Source of the DNA: Lachnoclostridium sp. UBA903 | GTDB taxonomy: Bacteria; Bacillota; Clostridia; Lachnospirales; Lachnospiraceae | Assembly: GCA_002294045.1 (NCBI GenBank) | Contig: DBEP01000120.1 | Coordinates: 207-18,565 of the forward strand | Direction: 5' to 3' | DNA length: 18,359 nucleotides | Part shown: positions 1-7,515 of the stretch, piece after piece | How the letters are laid out: every line of letters starts with the position of its first letter | Position numbering within the stretch: the stretch's first letter is position 1 | The notes under the pieces: generated by a model | What the model was told of the DNA's origin: nothing | Seen by the model: the letters and a program-made list of their open reading frames with translations, nothing else | The model's database searches: none | Position numbers and translations under genes: made by a program

Positions 1-147
1 GGACCAGTATTTTATGGGAGCCCAGGTCTGTACATAGCGGTAAGGCAGCAGGGAATTATAAAATACATACAGAATAGGAACCAGGAAAACTGCCGCCAGC
101 ATAATCAGCGCTGTATACAGTAATATTTTCTTTAATATTCCAAACAT
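1..147 (-). CDS. Sugar ABC transporter permease, MalG type (partial, N-terminus only)
   Basis: This is the first 49 codons of an inner-membrane permease; the rest lies beyond the left edge. The ATG at 147-145 overlaps the stop of the upstream permease in a TAATG arrangement, which usually means translational coupling. The visible protein begins MFGILKKILLYTALIML and continues into one hydrophobic helix (about residues 6-30). A periplasm-facing stretch with LPYRYVQTWAP follows. That layout is normal for the second (MalG/CUT1) permease of carbohydrate importers. Its position after a binding protein and a MalF-type permease supports the call more than the short sequence does. The substrate cannot be read. 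No ATPase gene is visible; in many Firmicutes a shared MsmK-type ATPase serves such cassettes. Confidence 0.8.
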   Translation of the reverse strand, partial: MFGILKKILLYTALIMLAAVFLVPILYVFYNSLLPYRYVQTWAPIKYWS

Positions 148-1058
148 TAGTTTTCCTCCCTTGTTATAAGCATTCTAATCAGTGAAAGTACAAATATAAT
201 CACAAATAGTACCACTGCCGCCGCACTGCCGTAGCCCATATCCATGTAGCTGAAAGACTGCTGGTACAGGTAGGTTACAATCGTACTGGTGGACCCTGCC
301 GGCGACCCCAGCGGACTCTGTTTGGAAATGGCCGCAATTTGATCGAATATCTGGAAACTGTTAATCATCCCCAAAGTAACGACCAGATAGGTTGTCTGCT
401 TTACCAAGGGAATCGTAAGATAGCGGATTGACTGTATTTTGTTTGCTCCGTCAATTTTAGCCGCCTCATATAATTCGCTTGATATATTTTGGAGTCCGCT
501 TATATATAAAATCATATAAAATCCAATCTGCTGCCATACATAAATCAGAATAACCAATATCAGCGCATATCTGGTACTGGTAAACCAAGTTGTATTCTTA
601 AAACCAAACAGTGTAAAAATCATTGTTCCGGGGCCGTCTTTGATGAAAAAATACATAAAGAAAATACTTACGGCTACGGACGAAATAACATAAGGCATAT
701 AATAAGAAGTTCTGAAAAAAGTTTTACCTCTGATTTTTCCCTGAAGCATAACCGCTATGATAAAAGAAATAACGGTCAGAAGCCCCACAACCACGGCAAC
801 CATAATGAAACTGTGGCTTAAAGCATCTAAAAAATCAGCGTCCTGAAATAACCGGACAAAATTTTGGAACCCGACAAATTTCGTTTTATCCGGATTAATA
901 TAACTATACTCATAAAAACTTAACCGCATGGATTTAACAGCCGGATATAAAAACCAGTACAACCACATGGCAAAAGCAGGAAGCACGAACAGAAGCGCCG
1001 TTGCAGCTTCCTTTTTATTATATTTGACCCGCCTGTTTGCCTTTTCCTTTTCCATCAT
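147..1058 (-). CDS. Sugar ABC transporter permease, MalF type
   Basis: This is an integral membrane subunit of a CUT1-type carbohydrate importer, about 303 residues and normal for the family. There are about six hydrophobic segments (roughly residues 22-41, 84-106, 121-139, 165-186, 221-240 and 279-298). The cytoplasmic EAA loop that docks the ATPase is clear at about 198-220 (EAAKIDGANKIQSIRYLTIP). I prefer the ATG at 1058 or the next one at 1055 (MMEKEK), because GGGGA lies just upstream. A TTG at 1070 would add four residues. The gene follows the binding-protein gene by about 155 bp containing a stem-loop, and its stop overlaps the next permease start. This is the usual binding protein-MalF-MalG order. 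The transported sugar is unknown. Confidence 0.92.
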   Translation of the reverse strand: MMEKEKANRRVKYNKKEAATALLFVLPAFAMWLYWFLYPAVKSMRLSFYEYSYINPDKTKFVGFQNFVRLFQDADFLDALSHSFIMVAVVVGLLTVISFIIAVMLQGKIRGKTFFRTSYYMPYVISSVAVSIFFMYFFIKDGPGTMIFTLFGFKNTTWFTSTRYALILVILIYVWQQIGFYMILYISGLQNISSELYEAAKIDGANKIQSIRYLTIPLVKQTTYLVVTLGMINSFQIFDQIAAISKQSPLGSPAGSTSTIVTYLYQQSFSYMDMGYGSAAAVVLFVIIFVLSLIRMLITREEN

Positions 1059-1116
1059 GAATCCCCACAATCTCTCTAATGTAATTTACAGGTATCGTTG
1101 TCCCACGTTAATCAGA

Positions 1117-1168
1117 GGCTGTTGCAAAAAAGCACAAGTATGTTACCATTTTGAATTTTGCAGCAGCC
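1117..1168. repeat. Intercistronic stem-loop between binding protein and permease genes
   Basis: GGCTGTTGCAAAA at 1117-1129 can pair with TTTTGCAGCAGCC at 1156-1168, giving 13 pairs with one G-T wobble and a 26-nt loop. On the transcribed minus strand no U-tract follows, so this is not a standard terminator. Its place between the binding-protein gene and the permeases suits an element that protects the upstream mRNA and favours excess binding protein. A small non-autonomous mobile-element remnant is the alternative. Confidence 0.6.
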
Positions 1169-1190
1169 CCGATTGTTTATATGAATTGCA

Positions 1191-1206
1191 GTGACCGAAT
1201 AGTCAC
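1191..1206. repeat. Short hairpin just downstream of the binding-protein stop
   Basis: GTGAC at 1191-1195 pairs with GTCAC at 1202-1206 across a 6-nt loop, eight bases beyond the stop codon. On the minus strand the surrounding sequence reads TTTACTGTGACTATTCGGTCACTG. It resembles the arms of the hairpins around apt. No U-tract follows. Confidence 0.35.
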
Positions 1207-1213
1207 AGTAAAC

Positions 1214-2539
1214 TTATTCGGTTCCGTAATCAGCTGCCAGTTTATCAACGATTTCCTGGCCGGTAATCTTGGAGTTATCATCAAACATGGCTGACTGCAT
1301 TGCCGTAATTAAAGCATCCGCAAACTTTTTACTTTGCGCAGGATAAGCAAATGGCTGGGTATTATCCAGATAATCAACCAAATCCGCAAGACCGGGCAGT
1401 TCTTCTCTATATAACTGATAGTAGGAATCGTTAGCCGGAATAACCTGGGTTACTTCAACAGTGGCTTTATACAAGTTTTCGTTTGCAAATGCATATCCAA
1501 TGGCTGCTTTTACCGCTTCCGGAGTATCGGAATTCTTAAGTTCCACCAAGGCTGCCGAATGTAAAGTTGCACCGCCCGTTGAATCTCCGCCTGTGGGTAC
1601 CGCCAGATATTTAAGCTCAATATCCGGTGCTTCCGACATGAAGCTTGCCTGGTACCATGCACCGCCGGTTGAAAATAATGCCGATTCCTGAATCATAACC
1701 GCACCGTCCCAGCCAAGTCCAAGCTCGGTGGGTGTAATAATATATCCTTCTTTGTAGGCATCCAGTATAAACTGTATCGCTTCCGCATTCTCTTTGGAGT
1801 TAATGGCTTCGCCAAATCCCCATCCGCCTCCGAATGAAATTGCATAATTTGTCAGATGGTATTCCTGAATATTCAGGCAAAGCGCCGGTTCACCGGTTTC
1901 ATCTTTCACCTTTTTGCAGATGTCAAGAACTTCATCCCAGGTCCTGGGATATGCGTCGCCTAATCCAAGTTCTTCCCACATATTGTTATTTACTATAAAT
2001 ACACCGGGATTTAATGCATAAGGAATACCGTAAGTAACGCCGTCAATTTTCCACGCGTCAAATGCGGATTCCAGGAGTCCGTCCGTATTAATAGTACCGT
2101 CTGCGATTGCATCATCCAGACCTACAAACAGACCTTCTTTTATATACTGTAAATAATGCTCATTGGTACAGGATATAATATCCGGTGCCGTGCCGGCTGC
2201 AATCTGGGTAGGAATGTTGTCCCAAAAATCGGAATCACTGGGATATTTCATAAAGTTAACTTTAATACCAAGCTCTTCTTCAATTCCCTCAAATGCCGCC
2301 TCGAGCCTTTTCTGTTCATCATCGCTCCAGATACCGATGTCCAATGTAACACCGTCAAAATTCTGATTCCCGGTTCCACTCCCTGATTCTCCATTTGTTT
2401 CTGAGCCGGTTCCGGTCTCGTTTGTACCGGTATTTTCCGTCCCGCCTTCATTTGTCTGATTTTTGCTGCCGCAGCCGCTAAACATCCCCACTGCCATACA
2501 AACAATAATCAAAAGTGTCGCAAGCTTTTTAAAATTCAT
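1214..2539 (-). CDS. Sugar ABC transporter substrate-binding lipoprotein
   Basis: This 441-residue extracellular solute-binding protein delivers a carbohydrate to the downstream permeases. It has a lipoprotein signal peptide (MNFKKLATLLIIVCM, hydrophobic to residue 20) with a lipobox FSGC at 20-23, so Cys23 should be lipidated. A low-complexity linker rich in Gly, Thr, Asn, Ser and Glu (about 25-60) tethers the binding domain. The body matches the family 1 fold: ITVxxW-like opening LDIGIWSDDEQ, then IAAGTAPDIIS, WEELGL and PRTWDEVLDICKK. A strong SD (AGGAGG, about 8 nt upstream) precedes the ATG at 2539. A consensus promoter lies at 2743-2715, leaving an untranslated leader of about 170 nt. 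The ligand is not deducible; the ROK regulator next door fits a sugar. Confidence 0.93.
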   Translation of the reverse strand: MNFKKLATLLIIVCMAVGMFSGCGSKNQTNEGGTENTGTNETGTGSETNGESGSGTGNQNFDGVTLDIGIWSDDEQKRLEAAFEGIEEELGIKVNFMKYPSDSDFWDNIPTQIAAGTAPDIISCTNEHYLQYIKEGLFVGLDDAIADGTINTDGLLESAFDAWKIDGVTYGIPYALNPGVFIVNNNMWEELGLGDAYPRTWDEVLDICKKVKDETGEPALCLNIQEYHLTNYAISFGGGWGFGEAINSKENAEAIQFILDAYKEGYIITPTELGLGWDGAVMIQESALFSTGGAWYQASFMSEAPDIELKYLAVPTGGDSTGGATLHSAALVELKNSDTPEAVKAAIGYAFANENLYKATVEVTQVIPANDSYYQLYREELPGLADLVDYLDNTQPFAYPAQSKKFADALITAMQSAMFDDNSKITGQEIVDKLAADYGTE

Positions 2540-2670
2540 AAAAAATCCTCCTTTAAAATATTGGTTTAATGGTATAATGCCTTCCCCGATATGATTTTAT
2601 CCCCTCAGCATTACAATTTTGGCCGCGAGTAGCATTTTTTACTGTCAACGGCAGTTTTTAGTTACTTTGT

Positions 2671-2703
2671 ATAGGATAATTGTTTATGAAACTATTTTCC
2701 TAT
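2671..2703. promoter_or_regulatory. 33-bp dyad, candidate operator of the sugar operon
   Basis: The sequence is symmetric about position 2687 with 13 of 16 base pairs matching. The outer arms are ATAGGA (2671-2676) and TCCTAT (2698-2703). The middle arms are AAT (2678-2680) and ATT (2694-2696). The inner arms are GTTT (2682-2685) and AAAC (2689-2692). With a start site predicted near 2708 it covers about +6 to +38, a position where a bound repressor would block transcription. The inner GTTT...AAAC is loosely like operators of ROK repressors such as XylR. The adjacent ROK protein is the natural candidate ligand; this is inference. Confidence 0.6.
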
Positions 2704-2714
2704 ATTATATTTAT

Positions 2715-2743
2715 ATTATATATTTAAATTCTCAGCTTGTCAA
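2715..2743 (-). promoter_or_regulatory. Consensus sigma-A promoter of the sugar ABC operon
   Basis: On the minus strand, TTGACA (2743-2738), a 17-nt spacer and TATAAT (2720-2715) form a perfect consensus vegetative promoter. The predicted start site is near 2708. A second TATAAT (2709-2704) lies just downstream without an obvious -35. A promoter this strong implies tight repression when the sugar is absent. Confidence 0.82.
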
Positions 2744-2792
2744 TCATATAAAATAAATATCTCTCCGGTGTGGATGAACTTTCCTATGAGAT

Positions 2793-2838
2793 AAAAAAAG
2801 CCTTATGACCGTCAGTCTTTCCGACAGTCATAAGGCTT
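2793..2838 (-). terminator. Intrinsic terminator of the ROK gene and upstream operon
   Basis: AAGCCTTATGAC (2798-2809) pairs perfectly with GTCATAAGGCTT (2827-2838), giving a 12-bp stem. On the minus strand it is followed by U7 (2799-2793). It begins five bases after the ROK stop codon. This is the only fully convincing intrinsic terminator in the window. Confidence 0.93.
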
Positions 2839-2842
2839 AATT

Positions 2843-3943
2843 TTAATCAATGGCTTCAAAATACTTCTCTATAAACTGGATTCCCGCTCCAACGGCAGCG
2901 GCTTCCTTTTTATACTTACCGCTTCTGATATAGGTTGTATCTATATCAAAATTGTTATATTTTACAACATAGGACCCTAATTCCACTAAATAATCTTCCA
3001 GATAACCCCCTAAATACCCTCCCAGAATAATATCGCAGTCAAATGCCATCCTGAGATTGGAGACCGCTAAGGCAAGATAATCTAAATATTCCTGCCAGGC
3101 TTTGATACATTTTTTATCCCCGTCTTTTAACTGTAGGAAAAACTGGTCCAGATTATCATCCGTATATTCCGAAAGAGCCAGGGCGGAACAATAGGCGTCC
3201 ATACAGCCCTTTTTGCCGCAATAGCAGGTCCGTCCCCCCGGTTTTAGGACCATATGGCCGAACTCGGCACTTTTAAAATTATCCCCCATATAAATTTCAT
3301 CCTTGATATAAACGGCGCCGCCCACCGTATTGCTCAGGGATAAATATATACTGTTCTTTGCGGCTTCCCGAAGCTCCGCATAGGCCGCGCTATTGGCATC
3401 GTTATTGAAAGCAACTTCGTATTTTAGAAATCGGCTGAACTTTTTCAGGCTTAAATTACTAACCTTAAAAACATGAGTCCGCAGCAGAATCGAATTGGTT
3501 GTATCAACGATACCGGGTATGGATAAGCCTACTCCTAAAACCTTATTCTTATCAATATGGTTTTCTGCAAGGAAAGCTTCCAGTTCCACTCCTAAACCTT
3601 CGTAATATTCAACAGAATCTTCATAAAATCTCTTTAATCTTTTATATACGGAGACAGCACCGCTGGTATCAACTAAAACCATACTGATATGATTTTTCGT
3701 AATGTCAATACCGGCTGCATATTTATGCCCTTTTGCCAAAGACAGGGCTCCTGCTTTCCTTCCTCCCGTAGAACGGTACTTGCCCGTCTCTATGACAATC
3801 CCCCTGTCAAGCAATTCTTTAATGTTCTGCAGTACTGTGGGCATACTAAGGCCCAGCTCCCGGGATATTTCCTGCTTGGAGGTTTCTCCCTTTTTATATA
3901 TAAATTTAACTATTTTTACTTTGTTTCTGTGTTTGATTTCCAT
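2843..3943 (-). CDS. ROK-family transcriptional regulator
   Basis: This 366-residue DNA-binding sugar sensor resembles XylR and NagC. The N-terminus is a winged helix-turn-helix (about residues 8-62; SKQEISRELGLSMPTVLQNI is the HTH, STGGRK the wing tip). The ROK domain follows: NDANSA (181-186), the zinc-site histidine in FGH (230) and a cysteine cluster at 240, 242 and 247. The phosphate-binding motif usual in ROK sugar kinases (DxGGT) is replaced by IDITKNHIS (79-87). That indicates a sensor without kinase activity. The ATG at 3943 is fixed by an in-frame stop eight codons upstream, but the SD is weak (AGGAA about 15 nt away). It lies 29 nt after aspS with no terminator between, so read-through may supply its expression. 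Its likely target is the adjacent sugar operon. Confidence 0.9.
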   Translation of the reverse strand: MEIKHRNKVKIVKFIYKKGETSKQEISRELGLSMPTVLQNIKELLDRGIVIETGKYRSTGGRKAGALSLAKGHKYAAGIDITKNHISMVLVDTSGAVSVYKRLKRFYEDSVEYYEGLGVELEAFLAENHIDKNKVLGVGLSIPGIVDTTNSILLRTHVFKVSNLSLKKFSRFLKYEVAFNNDANSAAYAELREAAKNSIYLSLSNTVGGAVYIKDEIYMGDNFKSAEFGHMVLKPGGRTCYCGKKGCMDAYCSALALSEYTDDNLDQFFLQLKDGDKKCIKAWQEYLDYLALAVSNLRMAFDCDIILGGYLGGYLEDYLVELGSYVVKYNNFDIDTTYIRSGKYKKEAAAVGAGIQFIEKYFEAID

Positions 3944-3972
3944 ATTATTGGCTTTCGATTCCTAACTATACT

Positions 3973-5763
3973 TTACTGGTTGACAGATACTATCCCGATT
4001 CCAAGCTCATCCAGCTGTTTCTGTTCTACCGTGCTTGGTGCTTCCGTCATTAGGCAGGAAGCGTCCTTTACCTTAGGGAATGCGATTACGTCCCGGATAC
4101 TGTCCACTTTTACCATAAGCATAATAAGACGGTCCAGACCATAGGCAAGCCCTGCGTGGGGCGGAACACCGTACCTGAATGCATTTAATAAGAAGCCGAA
4201 GCGTTCATATGCCTCTTCCTTGGTAAAGCCCAATACTTCAAACATTTTCTCCTGAACCTGGCTCTGGAAGATTCTTACGCTGCCGCCGCCGATTTCCGTA
4301 CCGTTTAATACGATATCATAAGCCTTGGCCCTTACCTTGCCCGGATCCGTATCCAGTAAATCCAGGTCTTCCTCCATAGGCATGGTAAACGGATGATGCT
4401 TTGCCGTATACCTTCCTTCTTCCTTGGAATATTCAAGCAGCGGGAATTCCGTAACCCAAAGGAATTTATATTCTTCCTTCTTTAACAAATCAAGATTTCT
4501 GGCTATTTCTAAGCGCAGGTTTCCCAATACGTCAAATACAACGTCATCTTCATCCGCCGCAAACAGCAGTAAGTCGCCCGGCTTTCCCGACATGGCTTCT
4601 ACCAGAGCCGTCAGCTCTTCCTCCGTCATGAATTTTGCAAAAGACGATTTATAGGTGCCGTCACTGTTCACCGCCAGATAAGCTAACCCCTTTGCGCCGT
4701 ATCCCTTGGCAAATTCAACAAGGGCGTCTATTTTCTTCCTTGGCATTTCCGCTTGTCCTTCTGCATTAATACCCCGGACGGAACCGCCTTTTAAAAGGGC
4801 CTCCGTAAACACGGAGAAGCCGCAGTTTTTCACCACTTCCGATACACTTTTTAATTCCATGCCAAATCGGATATCCGGTTTATCGGAGCCAAAACGTTCC
4901 ATAGCCTCAGCATACGTCATTCTCCGGATGGGAAGCGGGACATCCACTCCGATGGTTTCCTTAAAAAGTTTCTTCAGCAGCCTTTCATTCACTTCTATTA
5001 CATCGTCCACATCCACAAAGGACAATTCCATATCAATCTGGGTAAATTCCGGTTGTCTCTCCGCCCGAAGATCCTCATCGCGGAAGCATTTTACAATCTG
5101 GAAATAACGGTCGTAGCCGGAGCACATCAAAAGCTGTTTAAATAGCTGGGGTGACTGGGGAAGGGCATAAAAATTACCCGGATGCACACGGCTCGGCACC
5201 AGATAATCCCTGGCGCCTTCCGGCGTACTTTTCGTCAGCATGGGAGTTTCTATCTCCAAAAAACCTTCCTCTGATAAAAATTCACGGGTCAGAGTTGCCA
5301 CCCTGCTTCTCATAATCAGGTTTTTCTGCAGATCCGGCCTTCTCAAATCCAGGTATCTGTACTTTAATCTCAATTCTTCCTTGGTTTTACTGTCCTCTTC
5401 TATTGGGAATGGCGGCGTCTCCGCTTCGGAAAGTATCCTGAGTTCCTCCGCCCTTAATTCGATTGCACCGGTTGCAAGATTTTCATTGGCAGCGCCGGAG
5501 CGTGCCTCTATCCTTCCTGCGACGGCTATCACAAACTCGCTTCTTAACCTCTCCGCTTTTGCAAAATCTTCTTTTCCTATATCGCTTTCTTCAAATATAA
5601 CCTGTAAAAGACCGGAACGGTCTCTCAGGTCTACGAAGATAATTCCGCCTTTATTCCTGCTTTTCTGTACCCAGCCCATAACGGTAACAACTTCCCCGAT
5701 ATTCAGGCCGCTTACTTCCGTACATCTGTGGCTTCTGTGCAAGCCTTTCATTGATTCAGACAT
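3973..5763 (-). CDS. aspS: Aspartyl-tRNA synthetase
   Basis: This cytoplasmic class II synthetase charges tRNA with aspartate. It is 596 residues, the normal bacterial length, including the internal GAD insertion. An N-terminal OB fold (about 17-110; GWVQKSRNKGGIIFVDLRDR) recognises the anticodon. Motif 1 is around 168-186 (FLEIETPMLTKSTPEGARDY), motif 2 at 227-240 (FRDEDLRAERQPEF) and motif 3 at 538-549 (GLAYGLDRLIML). The ATG at 5763 has a near-perfect SD (TTAGGAGGTCAAT). It follows the Dabb gene by 47 bp and precedes the ROK gene by 29 bp, so co-transcription is likely. No T-box leader is visible. Whether it also charges tRNA-Asn cannot be decided reliably by eye. Confidence 0.98.
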   Translation of the reverse strand: MSESMKGLHRSHRCTEVSGLNIGEVVTVMGWVQKSRNKGGIIFVDLRDRSGLLQVIFEESDIGKEDFAKAERLRSEFVIAVAGRIEARSGAANENLATGAIELRAEELRILSEAETPPFPIEEDSKTKEELRLKYRYLDLRRPDLQKNLIMRSRVATLTREFLSEEGFLEIETPMLTKSTPEGARDYLVPSRVHPGNFYALPQSPQLFKQLLMCSGYDRYFQIVKCFRDEDLRAERQPEFTQIDMELSFVDVDDVIEVNERLLKKLFKETIGVDVPLPIRRMTYAEAMERFGSDKPDIRFGMELKSVSEVVKNCGFSVFTEALLKGGSVRGINAEGQAEMPRKKIDALVEFAKGYGAKGLAYLAVNSDGTYKSSFAKFMTEEELTALVEAMSGKPGDLLLFAADEDDVVFDVLGNLRLEIARNLDLLKKEEYKFLWVTEFPLLEYSKEEGRYTAKHHPFTMPMEEDLDLLDTDPGKVRAKAYDIVLNGTEIGGGSVRIFQSQVQEKMFEVLGFTKEEAYERFGFLLNAFRYGVPPHAGLAYGLDRLIMLMVKVDSIRDVIAFPKVKDASCLMTEAPSTVEQKQLDELGIGIVSVNQ

Positions 5764-5810
5764 ATTGACCTCCTAATTTTACGCATATGCTTATGCTATC
5801 TTATCACTGA

Positions 5811-6116
5811 TTATTCACAATAGTCAATACATTTCCGGTCCTTTACAACAGAACGTACAAAGGTCGCAGCTTTAACATGCTCCGGATGCACCTGATAATT
5901 ATTTAAGGCATCCACATCTTCAAAGGTACTGTCCAATATCAGATCCGCATGGCCGGAACCGGACGGCAGGGGGTCCGTAATTACCTTGGCGGAAATAACT
6001 CCGGGAATTTTATCCTTTAAAGCTTCCAGGCTTTCTTTAATTATTTTTGCATGTTCTTTTTTCTCGTCTTCCGTAAAATCATCTCCATGTTTCCACATAA
6101 CAATATGCTTTACCAT
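5811..6116 (-). CDS. Dabb (stress-responsive A/B barrel) domain protein
   Basis: This is a 101-residue single-domain protein of the dimeric alpha/beta-barrel (Dabb) superfamily. Family features are the opening MVKHIVMWK, a central helix (about 17-36), and the signature NNYQVHPEHVKA at 72-83, whose histidines are conserved. Bacterial members are mostly uncharacterised; some relatives act as small-ligand enzymes or stress proteins, so no reaction is assigned. The ATG at 6116 has a good SD (ATGGAGGATTTATT). It sits between hisS (about 100 bp upstream) and aspS (47 bp downstream). That intercalation between two tRNA synthetases is probably incidental co-expression. Confidence 0.88.
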   Translation of the reverse strand: MVKHIVMWKHGDDFTEDEKKEHAKIIKESLEALKDKIPGVISAKVITDPLPSGSGHADLILDSTFEDVDALNNYQVHPEHVKAATFVRSVVKDRKCIDYCE

Positions 6117-6215
6117 AATAAATCCTCCATCATAAATTAAATTTTGATATAAATCATAATTTGTCCGTCTCCGTAAGCTTCAATATGAATCCGACTATAT
6201 AAATATGATTTTTTT

Positions 6216-7463
6216 CTATAGTATAAAGTAATCCGTAATTTTATTTAAGGCGGTTTCCGTCTGCTCCCCGTTTTCCATATTTTTTATAATTACGGTATTG
6301 CCGGCTAATTCATCCGCACCGATTATGACAGCATTTCTGGCCCCGATTTTATTGGCATATTTCATCTGTGCTTTTACGCTTCGGTCCATATAATCCGTTT
6401 CAACAATAATACCCGCATTCCTTAACCGATTAACTATTTTGTAAGCTTCCGCCTTTGCTTCCTTACCCAGGATACCAACATACAGCTCAATTGCCGGTTC
6501 CGGTTCCAGTTCAATCTGTTCCTTGTCCAGAAAATAAATAATACGTTCAATACCCATGCCGAAACCAACTGACGGGATATCCTGTTTTTCGTCTATCTCA
6601 TGAATGAGATTATCATACCGTCCTCCGCCGCATAAGGTAAAGCCGTCTTCGTTTACGAATTCAAATACGGTTTTGGTATAGTAATCCAGCCCCCTTACAA
6701 TGCCGGTGTCAATTTCAAAGGGTATCTTTAATTCCTTCAATAAATCCTGTAATTCATCAAAATGATTTTTACATTCTTCATCCAGATATTCAACCGTTCT
6801 CGGCGCGTCTTTTACAATCTCTTTGCAGGACGGTACTTTACAGTCAAGTACTCTTAAGGGATTTATCGACATTCGCTCAAGACAGGTAGGGCATAAATGT
6901 TCTTCGTGCTGTTTCAGGTATTTTAACAGTGCCTCATTATATAATTTTCTGCAGTTATTGCAGCCGATGCTGTTAATGTGGAGCTTTGCATTTTTTAGAC
7001 CGATTTTTTCAATCAGGGTGGTAATCAGGGTGATTAATTCCACTTCGGCAAGAGGACTCTTCGAACCGATGAATTCCACACCGAACTGGTGATGCTGGCG
7101 CAGTCTTCCGCTTTGGGGCTGTTCGTACCGAAAAGCAGGTGTCACATAAAACAATTTGGTAGGCTGGCTCTCCGCATACAGGTTATTTTCCAGATAAGCA
7201 CGGATTGCTCCCGCCGTACCTTCCGGTTTCAGGGTTATGCTTCTCTCGCCTTTGTCCAGGAAAGTATACATTTCCTTCTGAACTACATCCGTAGTCTCAC
7301 CCACGCCTCTCTGGAACAAAACCGTATGTTCAAATACAGGAGTTATCACTTCTTTTATATGATAAGTCCTGCATAATTCTCTCGCCAATTCCTCTATCCG
7401 GGTTCTTTTATACATATTGCTCCCAAACCAGTCCTGCGTGCCTTTGGGTCTTTGTGTAATCAT
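6216..7463 (-). CDS. hisS: Histidyl-tRNA synthetase
   Basis: This class II synthetase charges tRNA-His in the cytoplasm and is 415 residues long. Visible motifs are KGTQDWFG (7-14), LKPEGTAGAIRAY (78-90), motif 2 FRYEQPQSGR (111-120), the HisA motif RGLDYYTKTVFE (257-268) and motif 3 GFGMGIERII (300-309). An anticodon-binding domain follows from about 325. Unusual for bacterial HisRS as a whole are six cysteines in the insertion: C168/C171, C191/C194 and C208/C213. They could make a metal site; similar cysteines may occur in other clostridial HisRS. The ATG at 7463 has a clear SD (TTTGGAGGGAATAAG). It lies 46 bp after the HD-GYP gene, too close for a T-box. Confidence 0.97.
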   Translation of the reverse strand: MITQRPKGTQDWFGSNMYKRTRIEELARELCRTYHIKEVITPVFEHTVLFQRGVGETTDVVQKEMYTFLDKGERSITLKPEGTAGAIRAYLENNLYAESQPTKLFYVTPAFRYEQPQSGRLRQHHQFGVEFIGSKSPLAEVELITLITTLIEKIGLKNAKLHINSIGCNNCRKLYNEALLKYLKQHEEHLCPTCLERMSINPLRVLDCKVPSCKEIVKDAPRTVEYLDEECKNHFDELQDLLKELKIPFEIDTGIVRGLDYYTKTVFEFVNEDGFTLCGGGRYDNLIHEIDEKQDIPSVGFGMGIERIIYFLDKEQIELEPEPAIELYVGILGKEAKAEAYKIVNRLRNAGIIVETDYMDRSVKAQMKYANKIGARNAVIIGADELAGNTVIIKNMENGEQTETALNKITDYFIL

Positions 7464-7491
7464 CTTATTCCCTCCAAATCTATCTTAATTT

Positions 7492-7515
7492 CACTAAAGT
7501 GTCAGCACACTAGTG
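7492..7515. repeat. Hairpin overlapping the HD-GYP stop codon
   Basis: CACTA (7492-7496) pairs with TAGTG (7511-7515), and GTGT (7499-7502) pairs with ACAC (7507-7510). Two A bases bulge, and the loop is CAGC. The structure contains the HD-GYP stop codon and lies about 30 bases before the hisS SD. No U-tract follows on the minus strand. Confidence 0.5.

Larger units (their letters stand above)
2540..2842. other. Regulatory intergenic region between ROK gene and sugar operon
   Basis: This 303-bp gap holds, from right to left, the ROK gene terminator, the sugar-operon promoter, a 33-bp dyad and a leader of about 130 nt ending in an SD. I saw no coding sequence in it, and no convincing catabolite-repression (cre) box. 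Confidence 0.75.

Noticed and set aside
2248..2505. Second protein encoded in another frame over the binding-protein linker
   Set aside because: It is a frame shadow created by the Gly/Thr/Asn-rich repetitive linker, without its own SD or domain.
3689..5776. Long plus-strand open frames opposite aspS and the ROK gene
   Set aside because: They lie antisense to well-supported genes, have no SD, and their translations are low-complexity Ser/Phe/Leu-rich sequences without recognisable domains.
5764..7509. T-box riboswitch upstream of hisS or aspS
   Set aside because: The gaps before hisS (46 bp) and aspS (47 bp) are too short, and no AGGGTGG-type T-box sequence is visible on the minus strand.
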